The notes under the pieces: generated by a model
Databases searched by the model: none
Told to the model about the DNA's origin: nothing
Seen by the model: only the letters and a program-made list of their open reading frames with translations
DNA from: Sphingobium wenxiniae
GTDB lineage: Bacteria; Pseudomonadota; Alphaproteobacteria; Sphingomonadales; Sphingomonadaceae
DNA length: 64,000 nt
Assembly (NCBI RefSeq): GCF_007830065.1
Contig: NZ_VLKK01000006.1
Coordinates: 1-64,000 of the forward strand
Direction of reading: 5' to 3'
Position numbers and translations under genes: made by a program
Shown here: positions 8,087-16,143 of the stretch, in pieces
How positions within the stretch are numbered: the first letter of the stretch is position 1
Layout: each line of letters starts with the position of its first letter

Positions 8087-8614
8087 TTGGATATTTCAGG
8101 AACGCTTGCATTGGCGCAGGACGAGGCCGCCATTCGCGCTGCGCTCGCCCGCTATTGCCGGGGCATAGATCGGGGCGATCCGGTGTTGATCGCCAGCGCA
8201 TACTGGCCCGAGGCGGAGGACCATCATGGAGTATTCGACGGTAACGCCCATGAATTTGCGCGTTGGATCGTGCCGCATCTTGCCAAGGAGTATACACTCA
8301 CCCAGCATCTGCTCGGGCAGTCGTTGATTCAAATGTCCGGGCCAGACGCTGCGGCCGTAGAAACCTATTTTTCATCGCGTCACGGCCATGCGCGAAACGG
8401 CGTCCGTATGGTGGAAATGGTAAGCGGCCGCTACATTGATCGCTTCGCTAGGCGTGCAGGCGAATGGCGGATTGCGGACCGCCTCCTCATTGTCGATTTC
8501 GTGTTCGACGTGCCGCATCCCAAAAGCATCGTAGAGGACATCCCTGGTTCCATTTTCGGTTGTCGCGGACAGGAAGATGCGTCCTACGGTCTTTTTACGG
8601 CCCAGCAGGGATAA
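8087..8614 (+). CDS. SnoaL/NTF2-fold protein
   Basis: A 175-residue protein with the SnoaL-like pattern: an N-terminal helix EAAIRAALARYCRGIDRGDPVLIASAYWPEAEDHHGVF, followed by the TxHLLGQ segment and a C-terminal sheet (GRYIDRFARRAGEWRIADR). Such cone-shaped barrels act as small isomerases, dehydratases or lyases in polyketide, steroid and aromatic pathways; a 3-ketosteroid isomerase shares this fold. A conserved Asp-His pair (EDHH) lies near the pocket-forming loop. The start is a TTG at 8087 with AAGGAGAG upstream. It is the last gene of the plus-strand cluster, and its stop is 72 bp from the convergent fadB-like gene. Confidence 0.8.
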   Translation: MDISGTLALAQDEAAIRAALARYCRGIDRGDPVLIASAYWPEAEDHHGVFDGNAHEFARWIVPHLAKEYTLTQHLLGQSLIQMSGPDAAAVETYFSSRHGHARNGVRMVEMVSGRYIDRFARRAGEWRIADRLLIVDFVFDVPHPKSIVEDIPGSIFGCRGQEDASYGLFTAQQG

Positions 8615-8686
8615 ACCCAGAGGCTGGAATACCTGTCGTCATGCGCCCAGGCATCCAAGAGTGCAGACCTGGCGGTCGGCACTGCC

Positions 8687-10786
8687 TCAGTCCTTCCACC
8701 CTTTGCCGGCTTCGGCCCGATCCTTGAGCAGGTTTGCGGGCTTCCAGCGCTGGGGATATTGGACTTCATATTCCTTGATCTTGGCATAGACCTTGTCGAG
8801 GCCCTGCTGCTCGGCCCAGAACATGGGGCCGCCGCGATATTTGGGAAAGCCGTAGCCGAAGGCATAGGTGACATCGATGTCGGACGCGCGCTGGGCATAG
8901 CCTTCTTCCACGATCTTCGCGCCTTCATTCACCATCGCGGCGAGGACGCGCCAGACAATTTCCTCATCACTGATTGCGCGGCGCGTAATACCCTTTTCTG
9001 CGGAAATTTGTATGAGCATCGCCTCCACTTCGGCATCGGGAGCAGCGTTGCGGCCGTCATATTTGTAAAGGCCCGCACCTGTCTTCTGGCCGTATCGCCC
9101 CTTCTCGCACAAGCGGTCCATCAGCGGGTTATAGTCCGCTGCATTGGGATCGATCGTTCCATCCTTCATCCGGTTTTTGCGGACCAGCCAACCCACGTCC
9201 AGACCCGCCATGTCGCGCATCAGATAGATGCCCATGGGAAAGCCGAAGTCCTTGAGCGCGTTGTCGATCTGCCATGGCGTCGCCCCTTCGAGCTGCATCA
9301 GATCACCTTCCGCGCCATAGCGATGCAGGATGCGGTTGCCGATGAAGCCCACGCAGCTTCCGGCCAGCACCGGCACCTTGCCGATGGTCTTGGCGAAGTT
9401 CATCGCCGTGACGATGGTTTCCTTGGAAGCCAGGTCGCCGCGCACCACTTCGATCAGCTTCATGACGTTGGCGGGCGAGAAGAAGTGCAGGCCGATGACG
9501 TCGCCCGGACGCGATACGGCCTCTGCGATGCGATCGATGTTGAGCGCCGATGTGTTGGAGGCGAGGATCGCGCCGGGCTTGCACACCTTGTCGAGCTTGC
9601 GGAAGACCTGATGCTTGACCTCCAGATTCTCGAACACCGCCTCGATCACCATATCGACGTCCGAGAAGGCCGAATAATCGAGCACGGTTTCGATCCGCGC
9701 GAGCGCCGCGTCGACCTTTTCCTGCGTGGTCGACCCGCGCGAAACGGACGTCTGATAATTCTTGGTCACGCGCGCCATGCCCGCGTCGAGCGCTTCCTGC
9801 GTGGTGTCGAGAAGCTTCACGGAGAGGCCGGCATTGACGATGCTCATCGCGATGCCGCCGCCCATCGTTCCGGCGCCGATGATGCCCACGCTCCTGATCG
9901 CCTTGGGCTTGATGCCTTCGGTGCCGTCGACCTTGGCGGCCTGACGCTCCGCGAAGAAGAGGTGGATCTGCGCGGGGCGGCTGGGCGCATCGTTGCAGAT
10001 CTTGAAGGCTTCGCGCTCGAAGGCCAGCCCCTCACGCGGCGCCAGTTTCGTCGCCGCCTCGACGCAGTTGACGATCTGGAACGGCGCGACCGTGCCCTTC
10101 CACTTGCCCGCATTCTTGGTGCGGATATCCTCGAAGATCTTGGGATCGACATTCTGCACCTTGTCGGTGCGTTCGATCGCCACCGGCCACGGCCCGCCTT
10201 CCTTCGCCTTCTGCCTGGCGAAGGCGATCGCCGCCTCGGTCACGTCGCCGTCCGTCACGGCATCGACAATGCCCAGTTCCTTCGCCTTGGGCGCGGGCAC
10301 ATGCCTGGCGTTGAGGATCATGTCGAGCGCCACTTCCGGTCCGACAAGGCGCGTGAGGCGCTGCGTGCCGCCGCCGCCCGGCAGCAGGCCCAGATTGACT
10401 TCCACGAGACCGACCTTGGCCCGGCTCGCGGCCACGCGGAACGGGGCCGCGAGCGCGAATTCCAGGCCGCCGCCCAGCGCATGGCCGTCAATCGCCGCGA
10501 CGATGGGCTTTGGGGACTGCTCCATCTTTTCCTGAATGGTGAATAGTTCAGGGCCGACCTTGGGCTTGCCGAATTCGCGGATATCCGCGCCCGCGATGAA
10601 CTTGTCGTTCGCACCCACCACGACGATGGCTTCGGCAGTCGGATCGGCCAGCGCCTGATCCAGACGCGCCATCATGCCCTCCCGCATCGGCGCGCCCAGC
10701 GCGTTCACCGGCGGAAAGTCGATGGTGAGAACCGCGACACCGTCGCGCACTTCATAACGGACCGCATCCTCCGGCTTGATCGTCAC
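8687..10786 (-). CDS. FadB/FadJ-like bifunctional enoyl-CoA hydratase / 3-hydroxyacyl-CoA dehydrogenase
   Basis: A 699-residue fusion enzyme of beta-oxidation. The N-terminal crotonase domain (~1-190) has the FIAGADIREFG oxyanion-hole loop and the segment GLVEVNLGLLPGGGGTQRL with a candidate general-acid Glu at ~129. The dehydrogenase part has the NAD-binding GAGTMGGG (~304-311), ASNTSAL (S410), H434 in GLHFFSPAN and E446, which match the catalytic Ser/His/Glu set. C-terminal 3HCDH domains follow (~480-690). It hydrates trans-2-enoyl-CoA and oxidises the (S)-3-hydroxyacyl-CoA with NAD+. I chose the GTG at 10784-10786 because GGAG lies 7 nt upstream; an in-frame ATG 36 nt further up is possible. 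No thiolase gene is adjacent. Confidence 0.93.
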   Translation of the reverse strand: MTIKPEDAVRYEVRDGVAVLTIDFPPVNALGAPMREGMMARLDQALADPTAEAIVVVGANDKFIAGADIREFGKPKVGPELFTIQEKMEQSPKPIVAAIDGHALGGGLEFALAAPFRVAASRAKVGLVEVNLGLLPGGGGTQRLTRLVGPEVALDMILNARHVPAPKAKELGIVDAVTDGDVTEAAIAFARQKAKEGGPWPVAIERTDKVQNVDPKIFEDIRTKNAGKWKGTVAPFQIVNCVEAATKLAPREGLAFEREAFKICNDAPSRPAQIHLFFAERQAAKVDGTEGIKPKAIRSVGIIGAGTMGGGIAMSIVNAGLSVKLLDTTQEALDAGMARVTKNYQTSVSRGSTTQEKVDAALARIETVLDYSAFSDVDMVIEAVFENLEVKHQVFRKLDKVCKPGAILASNTSALNIDRIAEAVSRPGDVIGLHFFSPANVMKLIEVVRGDLASKETIVTAMNFAKTIGKVPVLAGSCVGFIGNRILHRYGAEGDLMQLEGATPWQIDNALKDFGFPMGIYLMRDMAGLDVGWLVRKNRMKDGTIDPNAADYNPLMDRLCEKGRYGQKTGAGLYKYDGRNAAPDAEVEAMLIQISAEKGITRRAISDEEIVWRVLAAMVNEGAKIVEEGYAQRASDIDVTYAFGYGFPKYRGGPMFWAEQQGLDKVYAKIKEYEVQYPQRWKPANLLKDRAEAGKGWKD

Positions 10787-11043
10787 GTCTGGTCTCCAAA
10801 TCTTGTAGGGCGTTGATCGCACCCGCGTGTCGAAAAGACCTGCACCTTCTCCGCCCTAAAGCGAAGGGAGCGGGCGAGAAAATCATAATACTGATATGTA
10901 GGGCCTATGCGGCCGAGCGCCGCCGACAGCGGCGAAGAATGGCTTAAGCTGTCGACGAGAAGGGAGGGAGGCCGCAATTTTTTGAGGAACCTCCCAAGCC
11001 TGCGAACGGTTCTCACCAGACTCAAAAGGTGAGGATATTCCAG

Positions 11044-11259
11044 GTGGAAGACAATAGAAATAGCGAACTGGCGGAGATGACCGCCAGGATAAAGCGTTGG
11101 ATCGACGATCCGGCCATGCTTGATGGCGCCAGCGTGAACGCGCTCTGGGAGGCGGTTCAACAGCTTGTCGAAAAAGGCCGCATAGATGAGCTGCTGGAGA
11201 ATCCCGATGCCGATGACGACTTCATTGTCGAGGAGGCGACGCCGCATCGATCGGGCTGA
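11044..11259 (+). CDS. Small acidic hypothetical protein
   Basis: A 71-residue highly acidic protein, reading MEDNRNSELAEMTARIKRW and ending EEATPHRSG. It looks largely helical, has an aspartate-rich tail (ENPDADDDF) and no cysteines, signal peptide or membrane segment. I prefer the GTG at 11044 with AGGATATTCCAG before it; a GTG at 11029 in the same frame would add five residues. It lies alone in the gap between two minus-strand beta-oxidation genes. I do not recognise the family. Frame use looks coding (GC-rich third positions), but the evidence is modest. Confidence 0.5.
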   Translation: MEDNRNSELAEMTARIKRWIDDPAMLDGASVNALWEAVQQLVEKGRIDELLENPDADDDFIVEEATPHRSG

Positions 11260-11384
11260 CGATCCGCAAGGCGAGGGGTCCGGCTGTCGGAGCGATCTTG
11301 CGGACCGCGCCGGACGGCGGCTTCGCGCCGCAGTCCCCCCAACCTTATGCGATTTCGCGCCCAGCCGGGCAGGGCCGCTCGATC

Positions 11385-12374
11385 CTATGCAACCGGATCG
11401 GAGCGGCGCACCATCTCAGCCCAGAAATTGTCGGCGCCCGCAGCGGCGATGCGCGTGCCGAGCAGCATCGTCCAGTGATGCTCGCCGCCGAATTCCGACC
11501 GCCACGACCAGAGGCGCCGGGTCAGCGGATGGAGGCCATATTCATGGGTGAAGCCAATGGCGCCATGCGCCTGATGTCCGATGGAAGTCCCCAGCCCCGC
11601 CGCCATGTTGGCACGCGCCTTGGCTGCGGCAACCTCGAAGCTCGCATCCCCCCGGTCGAGCGCCTGCGCCACCCCCACCGCCGCGCTGTTTGCCGCGGCC
11701 GCCTCGCACGCGAAGACCGCCAGCGCCTGCTGCACCGCCTGCAGCTTGCCGAGCGGCTTGCCGAACTGCTTGCGGTCGTTGACGTAGCCGACCGCCAGTT
11801 CCAGCGCCGCGTCGAGCGCGCCCGCCATCTGCATGGACCGCGCCGCGGCGCCGAGCGCGAAAATGTCCGCATCGACGGGCACGACCGGCGCGCCGGAGAA
11901 GCGAAGGATATCACGCGGTTCATCGGCAGCATTCTGCCGCTTCTCGATCACTGCATCCCGGGGGGACAGGATCATCGCGCCGCCCGACGGCGAGGGCGCG
12001 ACTACATAGCCCGCCTCCCGGCCCCAGGCCACGCCCTTCAGGAAACCGGTGAAGCCGCCGTCGTCGATACCGCCTTCGGTCTTCTCCGCAAGAGTGCCGA
12101 ACCCGTCCCCCGCGAAGCCCGCATCGGCCGCCAGCCGCGCCGCGACCACCGCCTCGACCAGGGGCAGCGCCAGCGCATGATAGCCCGCGAGCCGGAAGAC
12201 GATGCCCGCATCGGCCCAGCCGCCGCCAAAACCGCCCTCCTCCTCGCCCAGCAGCAGGCCGGCAAAACCCATTTCCTCGATCCGCCCCCAATCGGCTGCG
12301 ACAGTCGCGCCGTGGGAAAGCGCGCTGAAAAGCGATCCGGCCATGTCGGCCAGCATGGTCTGTTGTTCGTTCAT
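11385..12374 (-). CDS. Acyl-CoA dehydrogenase, smaller subunit-like partner
   Basis: A 329-residue acyl-CoA dehydrogenase-fold protein, short for the family (about 380 is usual). It begins MNEQQTMLADMAGSLFSALS, includes the GLLLGEEEGGFGGGWADAGIV segment and the RKQFGKPLGKLQAVQ motif that follows the middle domain, and ends with HQAHGAIGFTHEYGLHPLTRR. Its ATG overlaps the stop of the upstream acyl-CoA dehydrogenase gene (ATGA at 12371-12374). Two adjacent, dissimilar ACADs are the pattern of the alpha2beta2 steroid and cholate side-chain enzymes (ChsE, FadE-type), in which the subunits share an active site and FAD. That quaternary structure is inference. An open frame continues to 12800, but the ATG and overlap decide this start. 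Confidence 0.85.
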   Translation of the reverse strand: MNEQQTMLADMAGSLFSALSHGATVAADWGRIEEMGFAGLLLGEEEGGFGGGWADAGIVFRLAGYHALALPLVEAVVAARLAADAGFAGDGFGTLAEKTEGGIDDGGFTGFLKGVAWGREAGYVVAPSPSGGAMILSPRDAVIEKRQNAADEPRDILRFSGAPVVPVDADIFALGAAARSMQMAGALDAALELAVGYVNDRKQFGKPLGKLQAVQQALAVFACEAAAANSAAVGVAQALDRGDASFEVAAAKARANMAAGLGTSIGHQAHGAIGFTHEYGLHPLTRRLWSWRSEFGGEHHWTMLLGTRIAAAGADNFWAEMVRRSDPVA

Positions 12375-13510
12375 CGCAGGCCGAGCCCCCTTGCCACAAT
12401 GCCCCGCAGGATTTCGCGCGTGCCGCCGCGCAGAGAGAAGCTGGGGGAAACCTGAAGAAGCTGCGCGGTCAGCAGCGCCAGCGCGTCGCCGGACGACAGG
12501 TCGAGTTCCACCACCGCCTGGATGAGCGAGGGGATCGCCTGCTCCAGGCTGTTGCCCAGATCCTTGACGATCGTCGCCTCCAGCGCGGGGTCCTCGCCAG
12601 CCGCCATCCGGCCCGCCACGGCCAGCGACATCTGGCGCAGGGTCCACACCTCGCTCGCCAGCTTTCCGATGAGGGCGAGGACCGCGGCATCCTGGCTCCC
12701 GCCGGCGTGGCGGATCAGTTCCGTCACCAGCACATGGCTGGACAGATAGCGCTCCGGCCCCGAACGTTCGAGCGAGAGTTCCGCCGTCGCCTGGCTCCAC
12801 CCCTGCCCCTCGGTCCCGACCAGTCCGTCGGCAGGCAGGCGGACATCATCGAAGAAAACCTCGTTGAAGTCATGCTCCCCGGTGAGATTGATGATCGGCC
12901 GGATAGTGATTCCCGGCGTATCCAGCGGGATCAGGAACTGGCTCAGCCCCGCATTCCGTTCCGACCCTTCCTCACTGCGGAACAGGCCGATCATGATGTG
13001 GGCGATATGGGCGTTGGTGGTCCAGATCTTCTGGCCATTGAGCACCCAATCATCGCCGTCGCGCCGGGCGCTCGACCGCACGGAGGCGAGGTCGGACCCC
13101 GCATTCGGCTCGCTAAGGCCGATGCAGCCATAGATTTCGCCCGCCGCGATGCCCGGGACCCAGCGCTGCCGCTGCGCCTCCGTGCCGTAGCGCAGCAGCA
13201 ACGGCGCCGTCTGGCGGTCGGCGATCCAGTGCGCGCCGACGGGAGCGCCCGCCGACAGCAGTTCCTCCAGCACGATATAGCGTTCCAGGGCGCTGCGCTC
13301 ATGCCCGCCATATTGCTTGGGCCAGGTCATGCCGATGAGGCCGGCCTTGCCCAGCACGCGGCTGAACTCCGGATCGTTGACCTGCCAGCAGTTGGCGCGG
13401 CGCACGATATCCCCGTCCGTCACATGCTCCCTGATGACGGCGCGCACCTGCTCGCGAAGCGCGGCCGCCCCGGCCGGCATGTCGAACGGTTTGATGGTGA
13501 ATGTCTGCAC
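12371..13510 (-). CDS. Acyl-CoA dehydrogenase
   Basis: A 379-residue flavoenzyme of the acyl-CoA dehydrogenase family. It starts MQTFTIKPFDMPAG at a GTG (13508-13510) with AGGG 9 nt upstream. The FAD and substrate-binding signature YGCIGLSEPNAGSDL lies in the middle domain, followed by GQKIWTTNAHIAH. The C-terminal helical domain ends LRGGTREILRGIVARGLG, as in FadE proteins. It would introduce a trans-2 double bond into an acyl-CoA and pass electrons to ETF. It lies 145 bp downstream of the SDR gene on the same strand and overlaps the second ACAD gene by 4 bp. An in-frame ATG at 13588 would add 26 residues unlike the family, so it was rejected as the start. Confidence 0.92.
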   Translation of the reverse strand: MQTFTIKPFDMPAGAAALREQVRAVIREHVTDGDIVRRANCWQVNDPEFSRVLGKAGLIGMTWPKQYGGHERSALERYIVLEELLSAGAPVGAHWIADRQTAPLLLRYGTEAQRQRWVPGIAAGEIYGCIGLSEPNAGSDLASVRSSARRDGDDWVLNGQKIWTTNAHIAHIMIGLFRSEEGSERNAGLSQFLIPLDTPGITIRPIINLTGEHDFNEVFFDDVRLPADGLVGTEGQGWSQATAELSLERSGPERYLSSHVLVTELIRHAGGSQDAAVLALIGKLASEVWTLRQMSLAVAGRMAAGEDPALEATIVKDLGNSLEQAIPSLIQAVVELDLSSGDALALLTAQLLQVSPSFSLRGGTREILRGIVARGLGLR

Positions 13511-13655
13511 GATCAGATTCCCTGCGGATACCTCTGGCGAACGGCCTTTGGACAAGCGAAGCGCCAATGGCCCAACTTTGCGGGCCATGCCATAGAAAAG
13601 GGGCCGGGACCGGAAAAAATCATGCGGATCGCACCTATATGATCTTCCATGGACT

Positions 13656-14474
13656 TCAGCCCGCCATCTTCGGCATCAGGGTCCATTTGTCCCCGTCATC
13701 GCGACTCCAGCCGCTGGATGCATAGGTGCCGCCGTCCAGGTTCAGCACGTTGCCGGTGATGTACCGCGCCATGTCGGAGCACAGGAAAACCGCCGCGCCC
13801 GCGCAATCCTCCGGCGTGCCCTCGCGGCCAAGCGGGATATAGCGGCGTGCCTGCTCCTCGGTCGGCCGATGCGCCTCCACCCCCTTGGTCCGGATGATGT
13901 CCGGGGCGATCGTATTGATGCGTATGCCATGCTCCCCCAGTTCGAGCGCGAGGCTGCGGGAGAAGTTTATCATGCCCGCCTTGGCCGCCGAATAGACCGC
14001 ATAATGGGGCGCCGCGCGCAAACCTTCGATGCTGGAAATGTTGACGATCGACCCCGGCTTGCCCGCCGCGACAAGCCGGCCGGCCACCGCCTGGGTCGCT
14101 GCGAACATCGTGTTGAGGTTGAGGTCGATATGGCGCGCCCGGCTCACGGGCTTGTGTTCGAGGAAGCGCTTTGGGCGGGTGCCGCCGATATTGTTGATGA
14201 GGATATCGATGACGCCCAGCGCTTCGGACGCCCGCGCGACGCAATTCTCGATCGCGTCGATTTCCAGCAGGTTCTGTTCGATGAACAGCGCCCTGCGTCC
14301 GTGCGCCTCGATACGGGCGACGGTGTCGCGGGCCCCGTCGCGGTCGATATCGATGATCGCCACATCGGCGCCAAAGGCGGCGAGCGCGAGGGCGATGCCC
14401 TGGCCGATGCCTCCCGCGCCGCCCGTCACCAGCGCGATGCGGCCGTCCAGACGGATCGAATCGGGATTCATCAT
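13656..14474 (-). CDS. Short-chain dehydrogenase/reductase
   Basis: A 272-residue classical SDR. The cofactor loop TGGAGGIG is at residues 17-24, with an acidic residue after the second strand (IIDIDRD) that suggests NAD(H) preference. The NNIGG motif and the catalytic Ser (NISSIEG) and YSAAK tetrad elements are all present, and the C-terminus (NVLNLDGGTY) is typical. It probably oxidises a hydroxyl or reduces a keto group in the neighbouring acyl-CoA pathway. It is the first minus-strand gene of the SDR-ACAD-ACAD group and is divergent from the thioesterase gene. Two ATGs (14474, 14471) are possible starts. Substrate unknown. Confidence 0.9.
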   Translation of the reverse strand: MMNPDSIRLDGRIALVTGGAGGIGQGIALALAAFGADVAIIDIDRDGARDTVARIEAHGRRALFIEQNLLEIDAIENCVARASEALGVIDILINNIGGTRPKRFLEHKPVSRARHIDLNLNTMFAATQAVAGRLVAAGKPGSIVNISSIEGLRAAPHYAVYSAAKAGMINFSRSLALELGEHGIRINTIAPDIIRTKGVEAHRPTEEQARRYIPLGREGTPEDCAGAAVFLCSDMARYITGNVLNLDGGTYASSGWSRDDGDKWTLMPKMAG

Positions 14475-14615
14475 GCGCCTGCCCCCCGACCTGAGCGCTG
14501 CTTATGCCGCGTGTCCGAATATGTGCCAGCGTTCATTGCATCCTCCTGTCGGGTCCTGTCGCGCGAACCGGCAGGAAAATTGAAGCATCTTCATGCCGCC
14601 CGTCGATCCGTTTCC

Positions 14616-14643
14616 GCATCCCGTATCGACATATCGGGAATGC
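14616..14643. promoter_or_regulatory. Imperfect palindrome in the SDR/thioesterase divergent region
   Basis: GCATCCCG at 14616-14623 and CGGGAATGC at 14635-14643 are near-complementary around TATCGACATAT. The symmetry and its location between divergent genes, just upstream of a promoter-like pair, suggest an operator. No regulator gene lies beside it. Confidence 0.35.
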
Positions 14644-14645
14644 GA

Positions 14646-14674
14646 TTGGTAACAACCTGCTTGCCCTGCATAAA
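14646..14674 (+). promoter_or_regulatory. Candidate sigma70-type promoter for the thioesterase gene
   Basis: TTGGTA (14646-14651) and CATAAA (14669-14674) are separated by exactly 17 bp, about 60 bp upstream of the thioesterase ATG. It is only a weak consensus match, found by eye. Confidence 0.3.
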
Positions 14675-14734
14675 GCACCGGATCATGTGGAACCTGGCCG
14701 CGACGCGGTAATAGTAGAAGAGGAAGACATTGAA

Positions 14735-15157
14735 ATGGCCGACGACACGATTCCTGAAGGCTATATCTACAAACCCTCGCCCAGCGCATTCATCAACCAT
14801 ATGGGCAAGGTCTATTCCCGCCGCTCGCAGAATGCGGACGGCGAGGAGGTCGTCTCCGCGGCCATTCGCATCGAGGAGCATCATGTCAATAGCTGGGGCC
14901 TGGCGCATGGCTCGCTGATCGCCGGCATGGCGGAGATCGGCTGCGCTGGAACGGCTTATGTCGAGGGCGGGCCGCCCGTGGTCGCGGTCGAAATTTCGAC
15001 GCAGTTCATCGCCGCCCCCAAGCTGGGCGAGCTGATGGAGGTCCATGGCTGGACGAGCAAGCGCACACGCTCGCTTGTCTTCACCCAGTGCCGAGGCGAA
15101 TCGAACGGCAAGCTGGTCTTTACGGCGACTTCGATTCAGAAGGTGGTCGGGGCCTGA
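14735..15157 (+). CDS. PaaI-type hotdog-fold acyl-CoA thioesterase
   Basis: A 140-residue hotdog-fold protein. Residues ~48-65 read HHVNSWGLAHGSLIAGMAE, the PaaI-type signature (N-x-G-x-x-HGG; here HGS) with the helix that lines the CoA pocket. The C-terminal sheet VVAVEISTQFIAAPKLGELMEV is typical. It would hydrolyse acyl-CoA or aryl-CoA thioesters and prevent CoA trapping when a pathway stalls. The ATG at 14735 is preceded by AGAAGAGGAAG; an open frame extends upstream to 14504 but is not family-like. It is followed 57 bp later by a crotonase gene and probably co-transcribed with it. Confidence 0.88.
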   Translation: MADDTIPEGYIYKPSPSAFINHMGKVYSRRSQNADGEEVVSAAIRIEEHHVNSWGLAHGSLIAGMAEIGCAGTAYVEGGPPVVAVEISTQFIAAPKLGELMEVHGWTSKRTRSLVFTQCRGESNGKLVFTATSIQKVVGA

Positions 15158-15214
15158 ACCTGCGGAACGTGCGGACCCGGGACGATCCGCCCGGCCGACC
15201 CGATTAGGAGATAT

Positions 15215-16048
15215 ATGATGAGCTATATAATGTATGAAGTGCGCGACCGCGTCGCGATCGTGACGATCAACCGGCCCGAGGCGGGCAATGCGCAGAATGC
15301 GGCGCTGCTGAAGGAACTGGACGAAACCTATGCCAAGGCGGTGGAGGACGAGGGCGTTCGCGTCATCGTCCTGCGCACGGAGGGCAAGCATTTCTCTACC
15401 GGCCACGACATCGCCCCGGCCGTGCTGGAGGAAGAACCGTGGAAGAGCATGTTCGACGATGTGAGCCAGACCGGCCTGCTGCGCATGTATGACTGGGAAT
15501 CCGCCCATTATTTCGGCTATTCGCGTCGGTGGCGCGATATTCCCAAGCCCACCATCGCGTCTGTCCAGGGCGCCTGCGTCGCGGCCGGCCTTATGCTGTG
15601 CTGGCCGATGGACATCATCATCGCCGCCGACGACGCGCGCTTTTCCGACCCCGTCGCCCGCATGGGCATCGGCGGCGTGGAATATCAGGGCCATGCCTGG
15701 GAATGGGGCGCGCGCAAAGCCAAGGAAATGCTGTTCACGGCTGGCTGGATGGGCGCCGAGGAGGCGCAGCGCCTGGGCATGATCAACCGCATCGTGCCGC
15801 GCGCCGAACTGGACGATGCGACCTTCGCGCTGGCCAGCCAGATCGCGCAGATGCCGCCCCACGCCATGCGCATGGCGAAGCGCGCGGTGAATGCCGTGCT
15901 CGATGCGCAGGGCCAGCATCAGGCGCTGGATTTCGGTTTCCAGACTCATTCGCTGGGCCATGCCAACGCCTGGGCCACGCATGGGCAGGTGACGACGGCC
16001 GGCCTCGCCGAAATGACCAAGGGCAACAAGGCGGCCGAAGGGGCGTAA
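15215..16048 (+). CDS. Enoyl-CoA hydratase/isomerase (crotonase) family protein, atypical active site
   Basis: A 277-residue crotonase-fold protein. The oxyanion-hole region (HFSTGHDIAPAV) and the second helix (QGACVAAGLML) are recognisable. However, the segment that should carry the two catalytic glutamates of hydratases (PEx4GLxPGxGGT) reads DPVARMGIGGVEYQGHAWEW, so neither glutamate is in its normal place. It may therefore catalyse another crotonase reaction such as hydrolysis, decarboxylation, isomerisation or C-C cleavage. The late His/Glu-rich loop (VEYQGHAWEWG) could supply replacement catalytic groups. Two consecutive ATGs follow AGGAGATAT. It is downstream of the thioesterase and convergent with the SnoaL-like gene. 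Confidence 0.88.
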   Translation: MMSYIMYEVRDRVAIVTINRPEAGNAQNAALLKELDETYAKAVEDEGVRVIVLRTEGKHFSTGHDIAPAVLEEEPWKSMFDDVSQTGLLRMYDWESAHYFGYSRRWRDIPKPTIASVQGACVAAGLMLCWPMDIIIAADDARFSDPVARMGIGGVEYQGHAWEWGARKAKEMLFTAGWMGAEEAQRLGMINRIVPRAELDDATFALASQIAQMPPHAMRMAKRAVNAVLDAQGQHQALDFGFQTHSLGHANAWATHGQVTTAGLAEMTKGNKAAEGA

Positions 16049-16083
16049 TCGCCTCTTCCATACCCATGCGGCGCTGGGGCGTG

Positions 16084-16100
16084 ATCCGATTGGATCGGAT
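16084..16100. terminator. Hairpin between convergent genes
   Basis: ATCCGAT - TGG - ATCGGAT is a perfect inverted repeat in the 95-bp gap between the crotonase (+) and SnoaL-like (-) genes. A further GATCGGATCGCG repeat follows. It lacks a T-tract on either side, so it is only a candidate bidirectional terminator. Confidence 0.4.
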
Positions 16101-16143
16101 CGGATCGCGCTCCAAGGCCATGGGAGGGAGCCTTGTCGAGCGC

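Noticed and set aside
8759..10546. Long open frame (about 595 codons) on the plus strand opposite the FadB-like gene
   Set aside because: It mirrors the codon pattern of the minus-strand gene in high-GC DNA; its product is rich in H, R and D with no recognisable domain. The minus-strand gene has a complete set of catalytic motifs.
12375..12800. In-frame upstream extension of the shorter acyl-CoA dehydrogenase
   Set aside because: The extension lies inside the neighbouring ACAD gene and is not ACAD-like; the ATG at 12374 has ATGA coupling to that gene's stop.
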